DNA of 50,921 nt from the NCBI GenBank assembly GCA_017408025.1, contig JAFQVJ010000022.1:1-50921 (forward strand), given 5' to 3'. Origin of the DNA: Lachnospiraceae bacterium. GTDB taxonomy: Bacteria; Bacillota; Clostridia; Lachnospirales; Lachnospiraceae. Within the stretch, counting starts at the first letter, position 1, and each line of letters begins with the position of its first letter. Under the pieces are notes generated by a model. The model saw only the letters and a list, made by a program, of their open reading frames with translations. It made no database searches and was not told the origin of the DNA. Positions 7,910 through 15,342 of this stretch are shown here, piece by piece. The translations under genes and the position numbers were made by a program.

Positions 7910-9235
7910 ATGAAATTTAATTTTGACAAACGTTATTTGAAATTATGCAAATATATCGGCGTCACTACTGTTATCATATATCTTGCATTCAGGCTCATAG
8001 ACAGCATACCTTTTCTGTATGACAATATTATGTCACTTTTTGGCAGCATATGGGACATGTCATTCCCTATAATACTAGGCTTTATCATAGCATTTCTGAT
8101 GTTAGGACCTGTTAACGCCATCGAAAAGCTCTTAAAAAAGAGTAAGTTTTTTTCTAAACACGGTGGTGCATGTCGTGCTATAGGAATCGTAACTTCATAC
8201 CTAGTTGTTTTAGGATTCCTCATCTCACTTTTAATTGGCATTTACTTCATGATAGGTGGCCAGATATCGCAGAACAGCACACTTAGCAATATCCTGGTAT
8301 CTATTACAGAATATTTTGAATCCAGCAGCTTCTCCACGGAGAGCCTTACAAATCTTATCAGCAATTTGAAGCTTCCATTTGGAGATGTTATATCTTCACA
8401 GATGGGCAATATTGCTTCATTTTTGCAGAGCTTAATCACAGGTTTATTCAGTGGTGTTGCTGATTTCGTTATCAGCTTGGGCAGCAATATTTTTACTCTT
8501 GTTATTGCCCTTACATGTAGCATTTATGTCATCGCAAGCCGTGAGTTTTTCTCTGATATATGGGATAAATTCTTCTTTATAATATTTAGAAAGAGAAAAA
8601 GTGGCGTTGTTATAAGACGTGCTCTGGGCATTATAAAAACAACATTTTCCAAGTACATACACGGACAGCTTATTGAGGCTTCCATTGTAGCAGTTATGTC
8701 AACCATCATACTTTACATTATTGGTGTTGACTACGCCATTGTGTTAGGCCTTGTATGTGGTATATTTAATCTTATTCCTTATATCGGACCATTTATCGGA
8801 ACTGCCATTGCCGCTGTATTTACATTATTCTCAGGAGATATATGGATGGTAGTTGCTGTCATTGTCTGCCTGGTCATTGTACAGCAGATTGACTGTAATA
8901 TATTATGTCCAAAGATTGTTGGTGATATAGTTGGACTTCATCCTGCTCTTGTACTTATAGCCGTAACCATCGGTGGTAATATGAACGGTCTGCTGGGTAT
9001 GATTATAGCTGTACCTATTGCAGCTTCACTGAAAACTCTTATCGCTGATTGGTTTGCAACCTATATGAAAGCTGACTATGACAAACACAAAAAGGAAGCT
9101 AATGATATAGTGTCAGATGACGATCCAATCTTTGAAACGCTGAAAAGAAAAAACTCTAAAGCGCAGAAAACAGTGGTTGTTAACGAAGATAACGAAGCTG
9201 TGGCTACTGTGGAGGATAATACAGATAATAAATAA
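7910..9235 (+). CDS. AI-2E family transporter
   Basis: A 441-residue inner-membrane protein of the AI-2E/PerM (YdiK) family. Three hydrophobic segments lie in the first 120 residues, then a polar domain of about 60 residues, and a C-terminal block of five or so segments carrying the family hallmarks HGQLIEASIVA, a GVDYAIVLGLVCGIFNLIPYIGPFIG stretch and a GNMNGLLGMIIAVPIAA end. The last 60 residues are a charged cytoplasmic tail. Members export autoinducer-2, ions or are uncharacterised; luxS is not visible here, so the substrate is open. SD AGGAGG eight bases upstream. It converges on nfnB with a shared terminator between. Confidence 0.9.
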   Translation: MKFNFDKRYLKLCKYIGVTTVIIYLAFRLIDSIPFLYDNIMSLFGSIWDMSFPIILGFIIAFLMLGPVNAIEKLLKKSKFFSKHGGACRAIGIVTSYLVVLGFLISLLIGIYFMIGGQISQNSTLSNILVSITEYFESSSFSTESLTNLISNLKLPFGDVISSQMGNIASFLQSLITGLFSGVADFVISLGSNIFTLVIALTCSIYVIASREFFSDIWDKFFFIIFRKRKSGVVIRRALGIIKTTFSKYIHGQLIEASIVAVMSTIILYIIGVDYAIVLGLVCGIFNLIPYIGPFIGTAIAAVFTLFSGDIWMVVAVIVCLVIVQQIDCNILCPKIVGDIVGLHPALVLIAVTIGGNMNGLLGMIIAVPIAASLKTLIADWFATYMKADYDKHKKEANDIVSDDDPIFETLKRKNSKAQKTVVVNEDNEAVATVEDNTDNK

Positions 9236-9252
9236 ACTGAAGCTTATTTTTA

Positions 9253-9287
9253 TTGTATAGGAAAGTTTCGAGAGCTTTTCTATACAA
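9253..9287. repeat. Short dispersed hairpin element, copy 2
   Basis: TTGTATAGGAAAGTT and AGCTTTTCTATACAA enclose the five-base loop TCGAG. Compared with the copy at 4622-4648, the stem bases that differ still allow G-U pairing in RNA, so the fold is kept while the sequence varies. Five bases further on is an intrinsic terminator, as at copy 1. Confidence 0.6.
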
Positions 9288-9292
9288 CATGA

Positions 9293-9318
9293 AAGCCCAC
9301 TGGACATCCAGTGGGCTT
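9293..9318. terminator. Bidirectional terminator between the AI-2E transporter and nfnB
   Basis: A 12-bp perfect stem AAGCCCACTGGA/TCCAGTGGGCTT with a two-base loop (CA), AT-rich on both sides. It lies 57 bases past the plus-strand stop and 69 bases past the minus-strand stop, so it can serve both converging genes. Confidence 0.75.
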
Positions 9319-9387
9319 ATTTATACACTCAAATGCTACTTCCAAAAAGTAATTTTATAGTCTATAGCAATTTATTGTACCGATTAT

Positions 9388-10779
9388 TTACTTGTTTGAA
9401 AGATACTCATCGATTGATGTGGCTGCTGTCTTACCTGCACCCATAGCAAGTATAACTGTAGCGGCACCTGTTACAGCATCACCACCAGCGTATACACCTT
9501 CTCTTGATGTAAGACCAGTCTCTTCATTTACGATGATTCCGCCCCACTTCTGTGTCTCAAGACCCTTTGTAGTAGACTTGATAAGTGGGTTTGGAGATGT
9601 ACCTATTGACATGATTACACAGTCAACTGGAATATCAAACTCTGAACCAGCCTTCTCCACAGGTCTTCTTCTGCCTGAAGCATCTGGCTCGCCTAATTCC
9701 ATCTCTAAGCATCTGATTCCGCCAACGAACTTCTCATCATTTGCAAGAATCTCAACTGGATTTGTGAGGAGCTTGAAGATGATTCCCTCTTCCTTAGCAT
9801 GCTCAACCTCTTCCTTTCTTGCAGGAAGCTCGTCCTCAGAACGACGATATACTATGTATACTTCCTCTGCTCCAAGTCTCTTAGCACTTCTTGCAGCGTC
9901 CATGGCAACGTTACCACCACCTACTACGGCTACTCTCTTAGCCTTCATGATAGGTGTGCAAGAATCCTCCTTGTAAGCCTTCATAAGATTTACTCTTGTA
10001 AGGAATTCATTTGCAGAGTATACACCCTTTAAGTTTTCACCAGGGATATTCATAAATCTTGGAAGTCCTGCTCCTGAGCCGATAAATACAGCTTCAAATC
10101 CGTACTCCTCAATAAGCTCATCGATAGAGAGAACCTTACCTATAACCATATTTGTCTCAACCTTTACGCCAAGGTCCTTAAGTCCGTCGATTTCCTTCTG
10201 AACGATAGCCTTTGGAAGACGGAACTCTGGAATACCGTATACAAGAACACCACCTGCAAGGTGAAGTGCCTCGAAAATAGTTACATCATATCCCTTCTTT
10301 GCAAGGTCACCAGCACATGTAAGTCCTGAAGGACCCGAACCGATAATAGCAACCTTATGTCCATTGCTCTCAGGCTTAACAGGCTTCTCTGTACAGTTAG
10401 CATTGTGATAATCAGCTACAAATCTCTCAAGACGACCGATAGCTACTGGCTCGCCCTTGATACCTCTTACACACTTGCCTTCACACTGTGACTCCTGTGG
10501 ACAAACACGACCACATACGGCTGGAAGTGCACTTGACTTTGAGATTACCTCATAAGCTGCCTCAAAATCTCCTGCTGCTACGTGCTGAATAAATGTTGGT
10601 ATATCAATCTGTACAGGACATCCTGTAACACAAGACTTATTCTTACAATTTAAACATCTGGCAGCCTCATCTATAGCCTGCTCTTTTGTATATCCTAATG
10701 CAACTTCCTTGAAGTTCTTATTTCTTACGTTTGGCTCCTGAGAAGGCATCTCATTTTTCTTTAATGACATATTAGGCAT
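9388..10779 (-). CDS. gltA: NfnB-like / NADPH-dependent glutamate synthase small subunit-type flavoprotein
   Basis: A 463-residue iron-sulfur flavoprotein. The N-terminus has two cysteine clusters (CLNCKNKSCVTGC and CGRVCPQESQCEGKC) for [4Fe-4S] centres, then an FAD motif (GSGPSGLTCAGDLAKKGY, about 145) and an NADP(H) motif (VVGGGNVAMDAARSAKRLGA, about 285). Databases call this family gltA, but pairing with the adjacent ferredoxin-NADP reductase-like subunit indicates NfnB of the electron-bifurcating NADH-dependent ferredoxin:NADP oxidoreductase. The start at 10779 has GGAGG seven bases or so upstream and lies one base past the stop of the upstream gene, so translation is likely coupled; a longer frame to 10875 has no support. 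No large glutamate synthase subunit is in view. Confidence 0.93.
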   Translation of the reverse strand: MPNMSLKKNEMPSQEPNVRNKNFKEVALGYTKEQAIDEAARCLNCKNKSCVTGCPVQIDIPTFIQHVAAGDFEAAYEVISKSSALPAVCGRVCPQESQCEGKCVRGIKGEPVAIGRLERFVADYHNANCTEKPVKPESNGHKVAIIGSGPSGLTCAGDLAKKGYDVTIFEALHLAGGVLVYGIPEFRLPKAIVQKEIDGLKDLGVKVETNMVIGKVLSIDELIEEYGFEAVFIGSGAGLPRFMNIPGENLKGVYSANEFLTRVNLMKAYKEDSCTPIMKAKRVAVVGGGNVAMDAARSAKRLGAEEVYIVYRRSEDELPARKEEVEHAKEEGIIFKLLTNPVEILANDEKFVGGIRCLEMELGEPDASGRRRPVEKAGSEFDIPVDCVIMSIGTSPNPLIKSTTKGLETQKWGGIIVNEETGLTSREGVYAGGDAVTGAATVILAMGAGKTAATSIDEYLSNK

Positions 10780-10780
10780 A

Positions 10781-11623
10781 TTACTGTACCTCCTTCTTGA
10801 ATAGATTACATGCTTCTTCGTGTGCACGTCTCTCAAATGGCTTATACATGCTTCCACGCTCAAGCGCTTCATCAAAATCTACAAGATGTCCGTCAAAATC
10901 AGGACCATCTACACAAGCGAACTTTGTCTCACCACCAACAGTAAGACGACATCCACCACACATACCAGTTCCATCTATCATAATAGGATTCATGCTTACA
11001 GTTGTCTTAATGCCATACTCCTTAGTAAGAGCACATACGAACTTCATCATAATAAGTGGACCGATAACGATAACTTCGTCATACTTCTCACCTGCATCGA
11101 TAAGCTCCTTCAAAGCATTAGTAACAAGACCCTTCGTTCCATGACTTCCGTCATCTGTCATCATCATAAGCTTGTCACTTACAGCTGCAAAATCATCTTC
11201 AAGAATAACAAGATCCTTATTTCTGAAGCCTACAACTGAATGAACTTCTGCGCCCATGTTATGTAACTTCTTAGCGATTGGATATGCGATAGCACAACCA
11301 ACACCACCACCTACTACAGCTACTTTCTTAAGACCTTCCACATGTGTAGGTACACCAAGTGGTCCCACGAAATCATGAATAAATTCACCCTCGCTCTTTG
11401 CATTGAGTTTCTCTGTTGTTCCACCAACAATCTGGAAAATAATTCTAACCCAGCCAGCCTCTCTATCAAAGTCTGCTATAGTCAATGGAATTCTCTCTCC
11501 CTCATCATCTACACGCAAAATAATGAACTGTCCAGGTTCAGCCTTTTTTGCAATTAAAGGTGCTTCAATATCCAGCAATGTAACAGTTGGATTCAATGCT
11601 TCTCTTCTAAGAATCTTATACAT
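10781..11623 (-). CDS. NfnA-like sulfide/dihydroorotate dehydrogenase-type FAD/NAD-binding subunit
   Basis: A 280-residue cytosolic ferredoxin-NADP reductase-fold protein. It has an N-terminal FAD barrel (residues 1-100, with GERIPLTIADFD), an NAD-binding domain (VAVVGGGVGCAIAYPIAKKL) and a C-terminal [2Fe-2S] motif MCGGCRLTVGGETKFACVDGPDFDG, where the short loop with three Cys and an Asp is typical of NfnA. With NfnB it would move electrons between NADH, NADPH and ferredoxin, central to redox balance in fermenting anaerobes. It is first in the two-gene operon; a promoter with a palindromic spacer lies about 80 bases upstream. It could also be named gltB-like or pyrK-like in automated annotation. 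Confidence 0.92.
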   Translation of the reverse strand: MYKILRREALNPTVTLLDIEAPLIAKKAEPGQFIILRVDDEGERIPLTIADFDREAGWVRIIFQIVGGTTEKLNAKSEGEFIHDFVGPLGVPTHVEGLKKVAVVGGGVGCAIAYPIAKKLHNMGAEVHSVVGFRNKDLVILEDDFAAVSDKLMMMTDDGSHGTKGLVTNALKELIDAGEKYDEVIVIGPLIMMKFVCALTKEYGIKTTVSMNPIMIDGTGMCGGCRLTVGGETKFACVDGPDFDGHLVDFDEALERGSMYKPFERRAHEEACNLFKKEVQ

Positions 11624-11701
11624 CTTTCACATTTCCTTTCGTATCTTTGTCCCTTTTACATAGCATTTAACAATTTACTATGCTAAATGCCTAGCCTTTT
11701 A

Positions 11702-11730
11702 ATGATACAATATTATCGATAATATGTAAA
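11702..11730 (-). promoter_or_regulatory. nfnAB promoter with palindrome in the spacer
   Basis: Minus-strand -35 TTTACA, 17-base spacer, -10 TATCAT. A perfect 16-bp palindrome (ATATTATCGATAATAT, 11710-11725) nearly fills the spacer, where a bound repressor would block polymerase. It is not a Rex consensus site. The rest of the 11624-12143 region holds the candidate sRNA, a second hairpin and the promoter of the next gene. Confidence 0.55.
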
Positions 11731-11814
11731 GTTTTTTCTTTTAATCGACAAACTTGCTTCCAGTTGTTAATATTTCATTCATTTTTTATTGCTTTTTTCT
11801 TTACACAAAAAACA

Positions 11815-11842
11815 TTGTTTCTTCATGTTTAAAAAATATAAT
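11815..11842 (+). promoter_or_regulatory. Orphan plus-strand promoter for a candidate sRNA
   Basis: -35 TTGTTT, 16-base spacer, perfect -10 TATAAT. No ORF begins within 300 bases downstream, but a terminator-like hairpin with a T run ends 78 bases after the -10 box. This makes it the likely promoter of a short non-coding transcript. Confidence 0.5.
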
Positions 11843-11848
11843 ACAATC

Positions 11849-11920
11849 AACAAAAGAAAATCTTTTGTAATTTTTTTCATAATAAAGTTTGAGCAATAGC
11901 TCAAACTTCCTCCCTTTTTT
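11849..11920 (+). ncRNA. Candidate small RNA (about 72 nt) with CCUCCC motif
   Basis: Predicted start seven bases past the TATAAT box. Two hairpins follow: ACAAAAGA-AAA-TCTTTTGT and the stronger AAGTTTGAGC-AATA-GCTCAAACTT (11885-11908). The second is followed by CCTCCC and then six T. CCUCCC is complementary to Shine-Dalgarno sequences, as in several Firmicutes regulatory RNAs, so an antisense translational regulator is a reasonable guess. No family was recognised. The T run starts five bases after the stem, further than in a classic terminator, which lowers confidence. Confidence 0.4.
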
Positions 11921-11948
11921 ATTATACAAACCAACCAAATAACCTATT

Positions 11949-11980
11949 TAGAAAAAGATGTGGGGACACATCTTTTTCTA
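11949..11980. terminator. Strong symmetrical hairpin, possible bidirectional terminator
   Basis: A perfect 14-bp stem (TAGAAAAAGATGTG/CACATCTTTTTCTA) with a GGGA loop. A-rich on one side and T-rich on the other in both directions, so it can terminate either strand. It lies between two divergent genes, where no known transcript should end, except the candidate sRNA just upstream. Confidence 0.6.
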
Positions 11981-12082
11981 TTATTAATGTAATAGTATAG
12001 ATTTTATGTTCATAGAGTTCAGGATGCCAAAAGCCCCTAATCTCATATATAAACAGATGCCTGAAGCGCTAATGGGTTACAC

Positions 12083-12111
12083 TTGATTATGGGTAGAAAA
12101 TGTGATATATT
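12083..12111 (+). promoter_or_regulatory. Promoter of the small membrane protein gene
   Basis: -35 TTGATT, 17-base spacer, -10 TATATT preceded by TGA. The leader is about 27 bases and contains the GGGAGG SD of the gene at 12144. Confidence 0.6.
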
Positions 12112-12143
12112 CTATGAAAATTGACTTTGTGGGAGGATAAATT

Positions 12144-12548
12144 ATGGAGTTTATAATAGATTTTTTATTTGAAGTTATTGTTGAGGGTGCAACAGAGCTT
12201 TGCAAGAGCAAGAGGGTTCCTATGCCCATTAGAATATTGGCAATGTTAGTCTGTTTTTGCATTTTCGGTATTATTGCTGGCGTGGTATACACTAGCGGTT
12301 ACACCTTTTTGTCAGAAGGCAATAACGCCGCAGCCATCACATTCTTCGTTATCGGTTCATTCCTTGTCATCGCTTTCTTCTATATAATATATAAGCAATT
12401 CAAGGAGCGTGATGAGAAGAAAACTCAAACAATCACTGAGCAGATATGTGAAGCAAAATCCAACAACCTAAAGAAAATCAAAGTAGTGTGTCTGGTGCTG
12501 ACTATTTTGATTATATCAGGTGTTGGACTTACATACTTGTATTTATAA
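12144..12548 (+). CDS. Small two-to-three-helix membrane protein, function unknown
   Basis: A 134-residue protein. An amphipathic N-terminus (EFIIDFLFEVIVEGATELCKSKR) is followed by a hydrophobic segment (MLVCFCIFGIIAGVVY), a second (AITFFVIGSFLVIAFFYIIY), a charged cytoplasmic linker with KERDEKK and a C-terminal segment (VVCLVLTILIISGVGLTYLYL). No family was recognised. It has its own promoter and a clear SD (GGGAGG). It is monocistronic and converges on the GNAT gene with only about 40 bases between. Confidence 0.6.
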   Translation: MEFIIDFLFEVIVEGATELCKSKRVPMPIRILAMLVCFCIFGIIAGVVYTSGYTFLSEGNNAAAITFFVIGSFLVIAFFYIIYKQFKERDEKKTQTITEQICEAKSNNLKKIKVVCLVLTILIISGVGLTYLYL

Positions 12549-12590
12549 AGCTATGCGTGCAACATATACAAAAGATGCACATTTCTATTT

Positions 12591-13088
12591 CTATTCCACA
12601 AATTTTATATTTCCCGTTATATATTCTGTGGTCTGTCCACTGGCAAATTCTGTGCCAAGCTTCTTTGCAAGCTCTATTGACGGTACATTATCACGATGAA
12701 CGCTGACCTTAATATTATTGGCCTCAAAATGTTCTCTTACATATATAATAATGGCACTTAGTCCCTCATATGCATAGCCCTGTCGTTGCTTATCCCTTCT
12801 TATGATATATCCAAGCTCAAGACCTTCTGTACCATCATCATAGACCTTATGCTCCACTCCACCACGACCAATAATTTGCCCTGTGGCTTTCTCTTCAAAG
12901 AGCCATATACCAAAATCATAAAAATTATAGATATACTTCTGATAATCCTTTATATATTCCCGTTCTTTATCTTTATCCTCATAGAGCCCCTCCATGTAGG
13001 ATAAGTCATTTCCTTCGTATACAGAGTAGATATCATCCACATCATCAGGACACATCTCCCTTATGACGAGACGCTCTGTTTCAAGCAC
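12591..13088 (-). CDS. GNAT family N-acetyltransferase (RimJ/RimL-like)
   Basis: A 165-residue cytosolic acetyltransferase. The start MLETERLVIREMCPDDVDDIYSVY is the usual beta1-alpha1 opening of RimJ/RimL-type GNATs; the acetyl-CoA site lies at YIIRRDKQRQGYAYEGLSAII (about 93-113) and the HRDNVPSIELAKKLG helix near the end completes the fold. The initiation codon is GTG at 13088. It begins three bases after the HAD gene stops, so it is probably translated as the second gene of that unit. Substrate unknown; candidates are protein N-termini, amino sugars or small amines. Confidence 0.85.
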   Translation of the reverse strand: MLETERLVIREMCPDDVDDIYSVYEGNDLSYMEGLYEDKDKEREYIKDYQKYIYNFYDFGIWLFEEKATGQIIGRGGVEHKVYDDGTEGLELGYIIRRDKQRQGYAYEGLSAIIIYVREHFEANNIKVSVHRDNVPSIELAKKLGTEFASGQTTEYITGNIKFVE

Positions 13089-13091
13089 TCT

Positions 13092-13769
13092 TCATGGCTC
13101 TGCAAAATGATGACTATAGACCATCTCCATAAACCCGTCATCAATATTGTCGAATGCCTCGAATAGATAATCTGCTGCCGATAAATCCTGCTCTCCTGAC
13201 CCCTGATTGATAAAGCCGATGCAAGCCATACCTGCCGCCTTTGCAGCTCTTGTACCATTGCAAGAATCCTCTACAACGATACATTCCTCTGGTTTAACAC
13301 CTAATTGCTCTGCCGCTTTCAAAAAAATATCTGGTGCTGGCTTTGGATTTTTCACTGAAAGCCCAGTTACCAGTGCATCAAAATCTTCTGCTATGCCAAG
13401 CTTAGCCACATTTTTTTCTATATTTACAAGTGCAGATGACGAAGCCACCGCAAGCTTATACTTAGAAGAAATAGATTTTACAAAGGCAACAACTCCTGGT
13501 ACTTCTGGATATCCCTTCTCGTCTACAAGCCTTTCCTTAACTTCCTCTGATAAATCAAACAGCTCCTTTGCTGTATATCCTTCCATAGAGAAATCCTTTA
13601 TAATCTTGTTCCACATGGCCATGACGGTACTACCGATATATTGTTTATAATACTGGTAATCTAAATCTTTGCCCAACTCTTCCTGCATTGTTATTCTGTT
13701 CACTTCATAGTGAAGGGGTTCACTATCAACGAGAACCCCATCCATGTCAAATATTACTGCCTTAAGCAT
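13092..13769 (-). CDS. HAD family hydrolase, beta-phosphoglucomutase-like
   Basis: A 225-residue HAD subfamily IA phosphatase or mutase. Motif I is FDMDGVLVDSEPLHYEV (residues 7-23), motif II is the Ser in VASSSALVNI, motif III the Lys near NPKPAPDIFLKA, and motif IV VVEDSCNGTRAAKAAGM. The helical cap between motifs I and II is present. DxDGVLVDSEPxH is shared by beta-phosphoglucomutase and various sugar-phosphate phosphatases, so the substrate cannot be fixed. The gene lies directly upstream of the GNAT gene with almost no gap; the two may form a small operon. Confidence 0.88.
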   Translation of the reverse strand: MLKAVIFDMDGVLVDSEPLHYEVNRITMQEELGKDLDYQYYKQYIGSTVMAMWNKIIKDFSMEGYTAKELFDLSEEVKERLVDEKGYPEVPGVVAFVKSISSKYKLAVASSSALVNIEKNVAKLGIAEDFDALVTGLSVKNPKPAPDIFLKAAEQLGVKPEECIVVEDSCNGTRAAKAAGMACIGFINQGSGEQDLSAADYLFEAFDNIDDGFMEMVYSHHFAEP

Positions 13770-13835
13770 TGTACACCAAGCCTTTCAACATTCACTATCC
13801 AGATTGCAACTCTGGCAATTACTTATAGCGACTTC

Positions 13836-14354
13836 TTACATTGTCTCTGGTTCTGGATAATCCACACCCATAGTATCAACTGTCACTGTCTTCATTCTCT
13901 GTGTCTCAAGAGGTCTGTCGCTGTAATCTGTATCACATTCTGCAATCTTATTTACAATGTCCATACCCTCTGTAATCTTGCCGAATGCTGCATACTGTCC
14001 GTCAAGATGTGGTGAATTCTTGTGCATGATGAAGAACTGTGAACCTGCTGAATCCGGATGCATAGCTCTAGCCATTGAGAGAACACCCTCTGTATGCTTT
14101 AAATCATTTGTAAAACCATTGAATGAAAACTCACCCTTGATATCGTAACCAGGGCCACCCATACCTGTTCCATCCGGGCATCCACCCTGAATCATAAATC
14201 CATTGATGACTCTGTGGAAAATGAGTCCATCATAGTAACCTTTCTTTATAAGGCTGATGAAATTGTTTACTGTATTTGGAGCTATCTCTGGATAAAGCTC
14301 AGCCTTCATCACATCTCCGTTTTCCATTGTAATTGTAACTATAGGATTTGCCAT
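13836..14354 (-). CDS. Cyclophilin-type peptidylprolyl isomerase
   Basis: A 172-residue cytosolic prolyl isomerase with no signal peptide. The cyclophilin core is complete: FHRVINGFMIQGGCPDGTGMGGPGYDI (about 48-74, with the catalytic Arg of the FHR motif), LSMARAMHPDSAGSQFFIM (92-110) and HLDGQYAAFGKITEGMDIV (116-134). In the single-domain bacterial type the tryptophan of the cyclosporin site is absent, as here. It assists protein folding generally. A GGAGG lies close upstream of the ATG. Confidence 0.95.
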   Translation of the reverse strand: MANPIVTITMENGDVMKAELYPEIAPNTVNNFISLIKKGYYDGLIFHRVINGFMIQGGCPDGTGMGGPGYDIKGEFSFNGFTNDLKHTEGVLSMARAMHPDSAGSQFFIMHKNSPHLDGQYAAFGKITEGMDIVNKIAECDTDYSDRPLETQRMKTVTVDTMGVDYPEPETM

Positions 14355-14427
14355 TTTCTAATTCCTCCGTGTTTTGCGTATATTTGAATAAGGTCTGTTA
14401 CATATATTCACTTTTGGGCTTATGTGA

Positions 14428-15342
14428 CTATCTGCGTCTGCCACCACCACCGTGACTTCTTCCGCTACTGCTTCTATGACTAGATGAATGTCCACGGCTT
14501 CCACCACTGCCTGATGATGTATTTACCTTACGCGTTGTAGTTGTAGTATGTGTAAATCTGTCAAATCTATGAAGTATATTAAAGCTTCCACTTCTCATAT
14601 ATGTCTTACTTCCAGCTGTCATCTTTGTGCCTGATGAAATGCACATTACAAGTACTGCTATTAAAGCAATAATGGCACCTACACCCATGCACATAAAGAT
14701 ATTTTTGAAAGGTGTGAAGAAGCTTTCTTCGTAAGCTTCATAAATCTCATCTGAATATTTTGCCTTAAAGTCTTCATAATCATCATATTCGCCTTCATAC
14801 CAAAGCTCTTCCAGCTCTTTGAAGTCACTATCTGACTTACGTTCAGCCACAATGTCGTCCACTGTATCTACGAAATCTTCAGCGCTTTCCATATAGTCAT
14901 ATTTTTCAAAGCCTACCCACAAAGCATCGATGATAGTTTCTACATCATAATCATCTATGTATACCATAGCCAGTCCTGATGTTGATACCCATACTCCATC
15001 ATGGTCCAAATCTATAAGATACAATATACCAGACTCACTATAACCACCATAGTCATAGAAATCATCAGCATAATTCATCTCATTCATTCCACCAAGATCT
15101 GTAGCTGACACAATGACTATGTCCAGACCAAGCTCTTTTCCTGTGCTTTCACAAAGCTTTTGTAACTCAAGCTCCTCATCACTGCTAAATACATCCCCAT
15201 AGTCATATACAAACTGTGTATCGTCTATATCCCAATCATCTGGATTGCCAGTACCCTCCACAGGTGTATATCCGCTGACAAACATTGAAGTCATAACAAA
15301 TGTAGACAGGAGTGCCAATTTCTTAAATATATTCTTTCTCAT
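14428..15342 (-). CDS. TPM domain membrane protein (YgcG family)
   Basis: A 304-residue envelope protein. A signal peptide (residues 1-24, LALLSTFVMTSMFVSG) leads to an extracytoplasmic TPM domain (about 42-150) with FVYDYGDVFSSDEELELQKL, IVIVSATDLGG, DDFYDYGGYSESGILYLIDLDHDGVWVSTSG and YIDDYDVETII. A second membrane span (MCMGVGAIIALIAVLVMCIS, near 217) is followed by a cytoplasmic tail ending in a Ser-, Gly-, His- and Arg-rich low-complexity run. TPM proteins are known as putative phosphatases or photosystem repair factors; the role in Clostridia is unknown. The start overlaps the stop of the upstream zinc-ribbon gene by four bases (ATGA), implying coupled translation and possibly a shared complex. 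Confidence 0.86.
   Translation of the reverse strand: MRKNIFKKLALLSTFVMTSMFVSGYTPVEGTGNPDDWDIDDTQFVYDYGDVFSSDEELELQKLCESTGKELGLDIVIVSATDLGGMNEMNYADDFYDYGGYSESGILYLIDLDHDGVWVSTSGLAMVYIDDYDVETIIDALWVGFEKYDYMESAEDFVDTVDDIVAERKSDSDFKELEELWYEGEYDDYEDFKAKYSDEIYEAYEESFFTPFKNIFMCMGVGAIIALIAVLVMCISSGTKMTAGSKTYMRSGSFNILHRFDRFTHTTTTTRKVNTSSGSGGSRGHSSSHRSSSGRSHGGGGRRR

Noticed and set aside
9392-9976. Plus-strand frame of 194 codons opposite nfnB
   Set aside because: A shadow of the conserved minus-strand gene; no domain or SD.
9388-11623. True glutamate synthase (GOGAT)
   Set aside because: No large subunit is present, and the adjacent ferredoxin-NADP reductase-like subunit with a short [2Fe-2S] motif points to an Nfn-type complex.
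11702-11730. Rex repressor site at nfnAB
   Set aside because: Only an isolated TTGTTAA half-site occurs in the region; the spacer palindrome has a different sequence.
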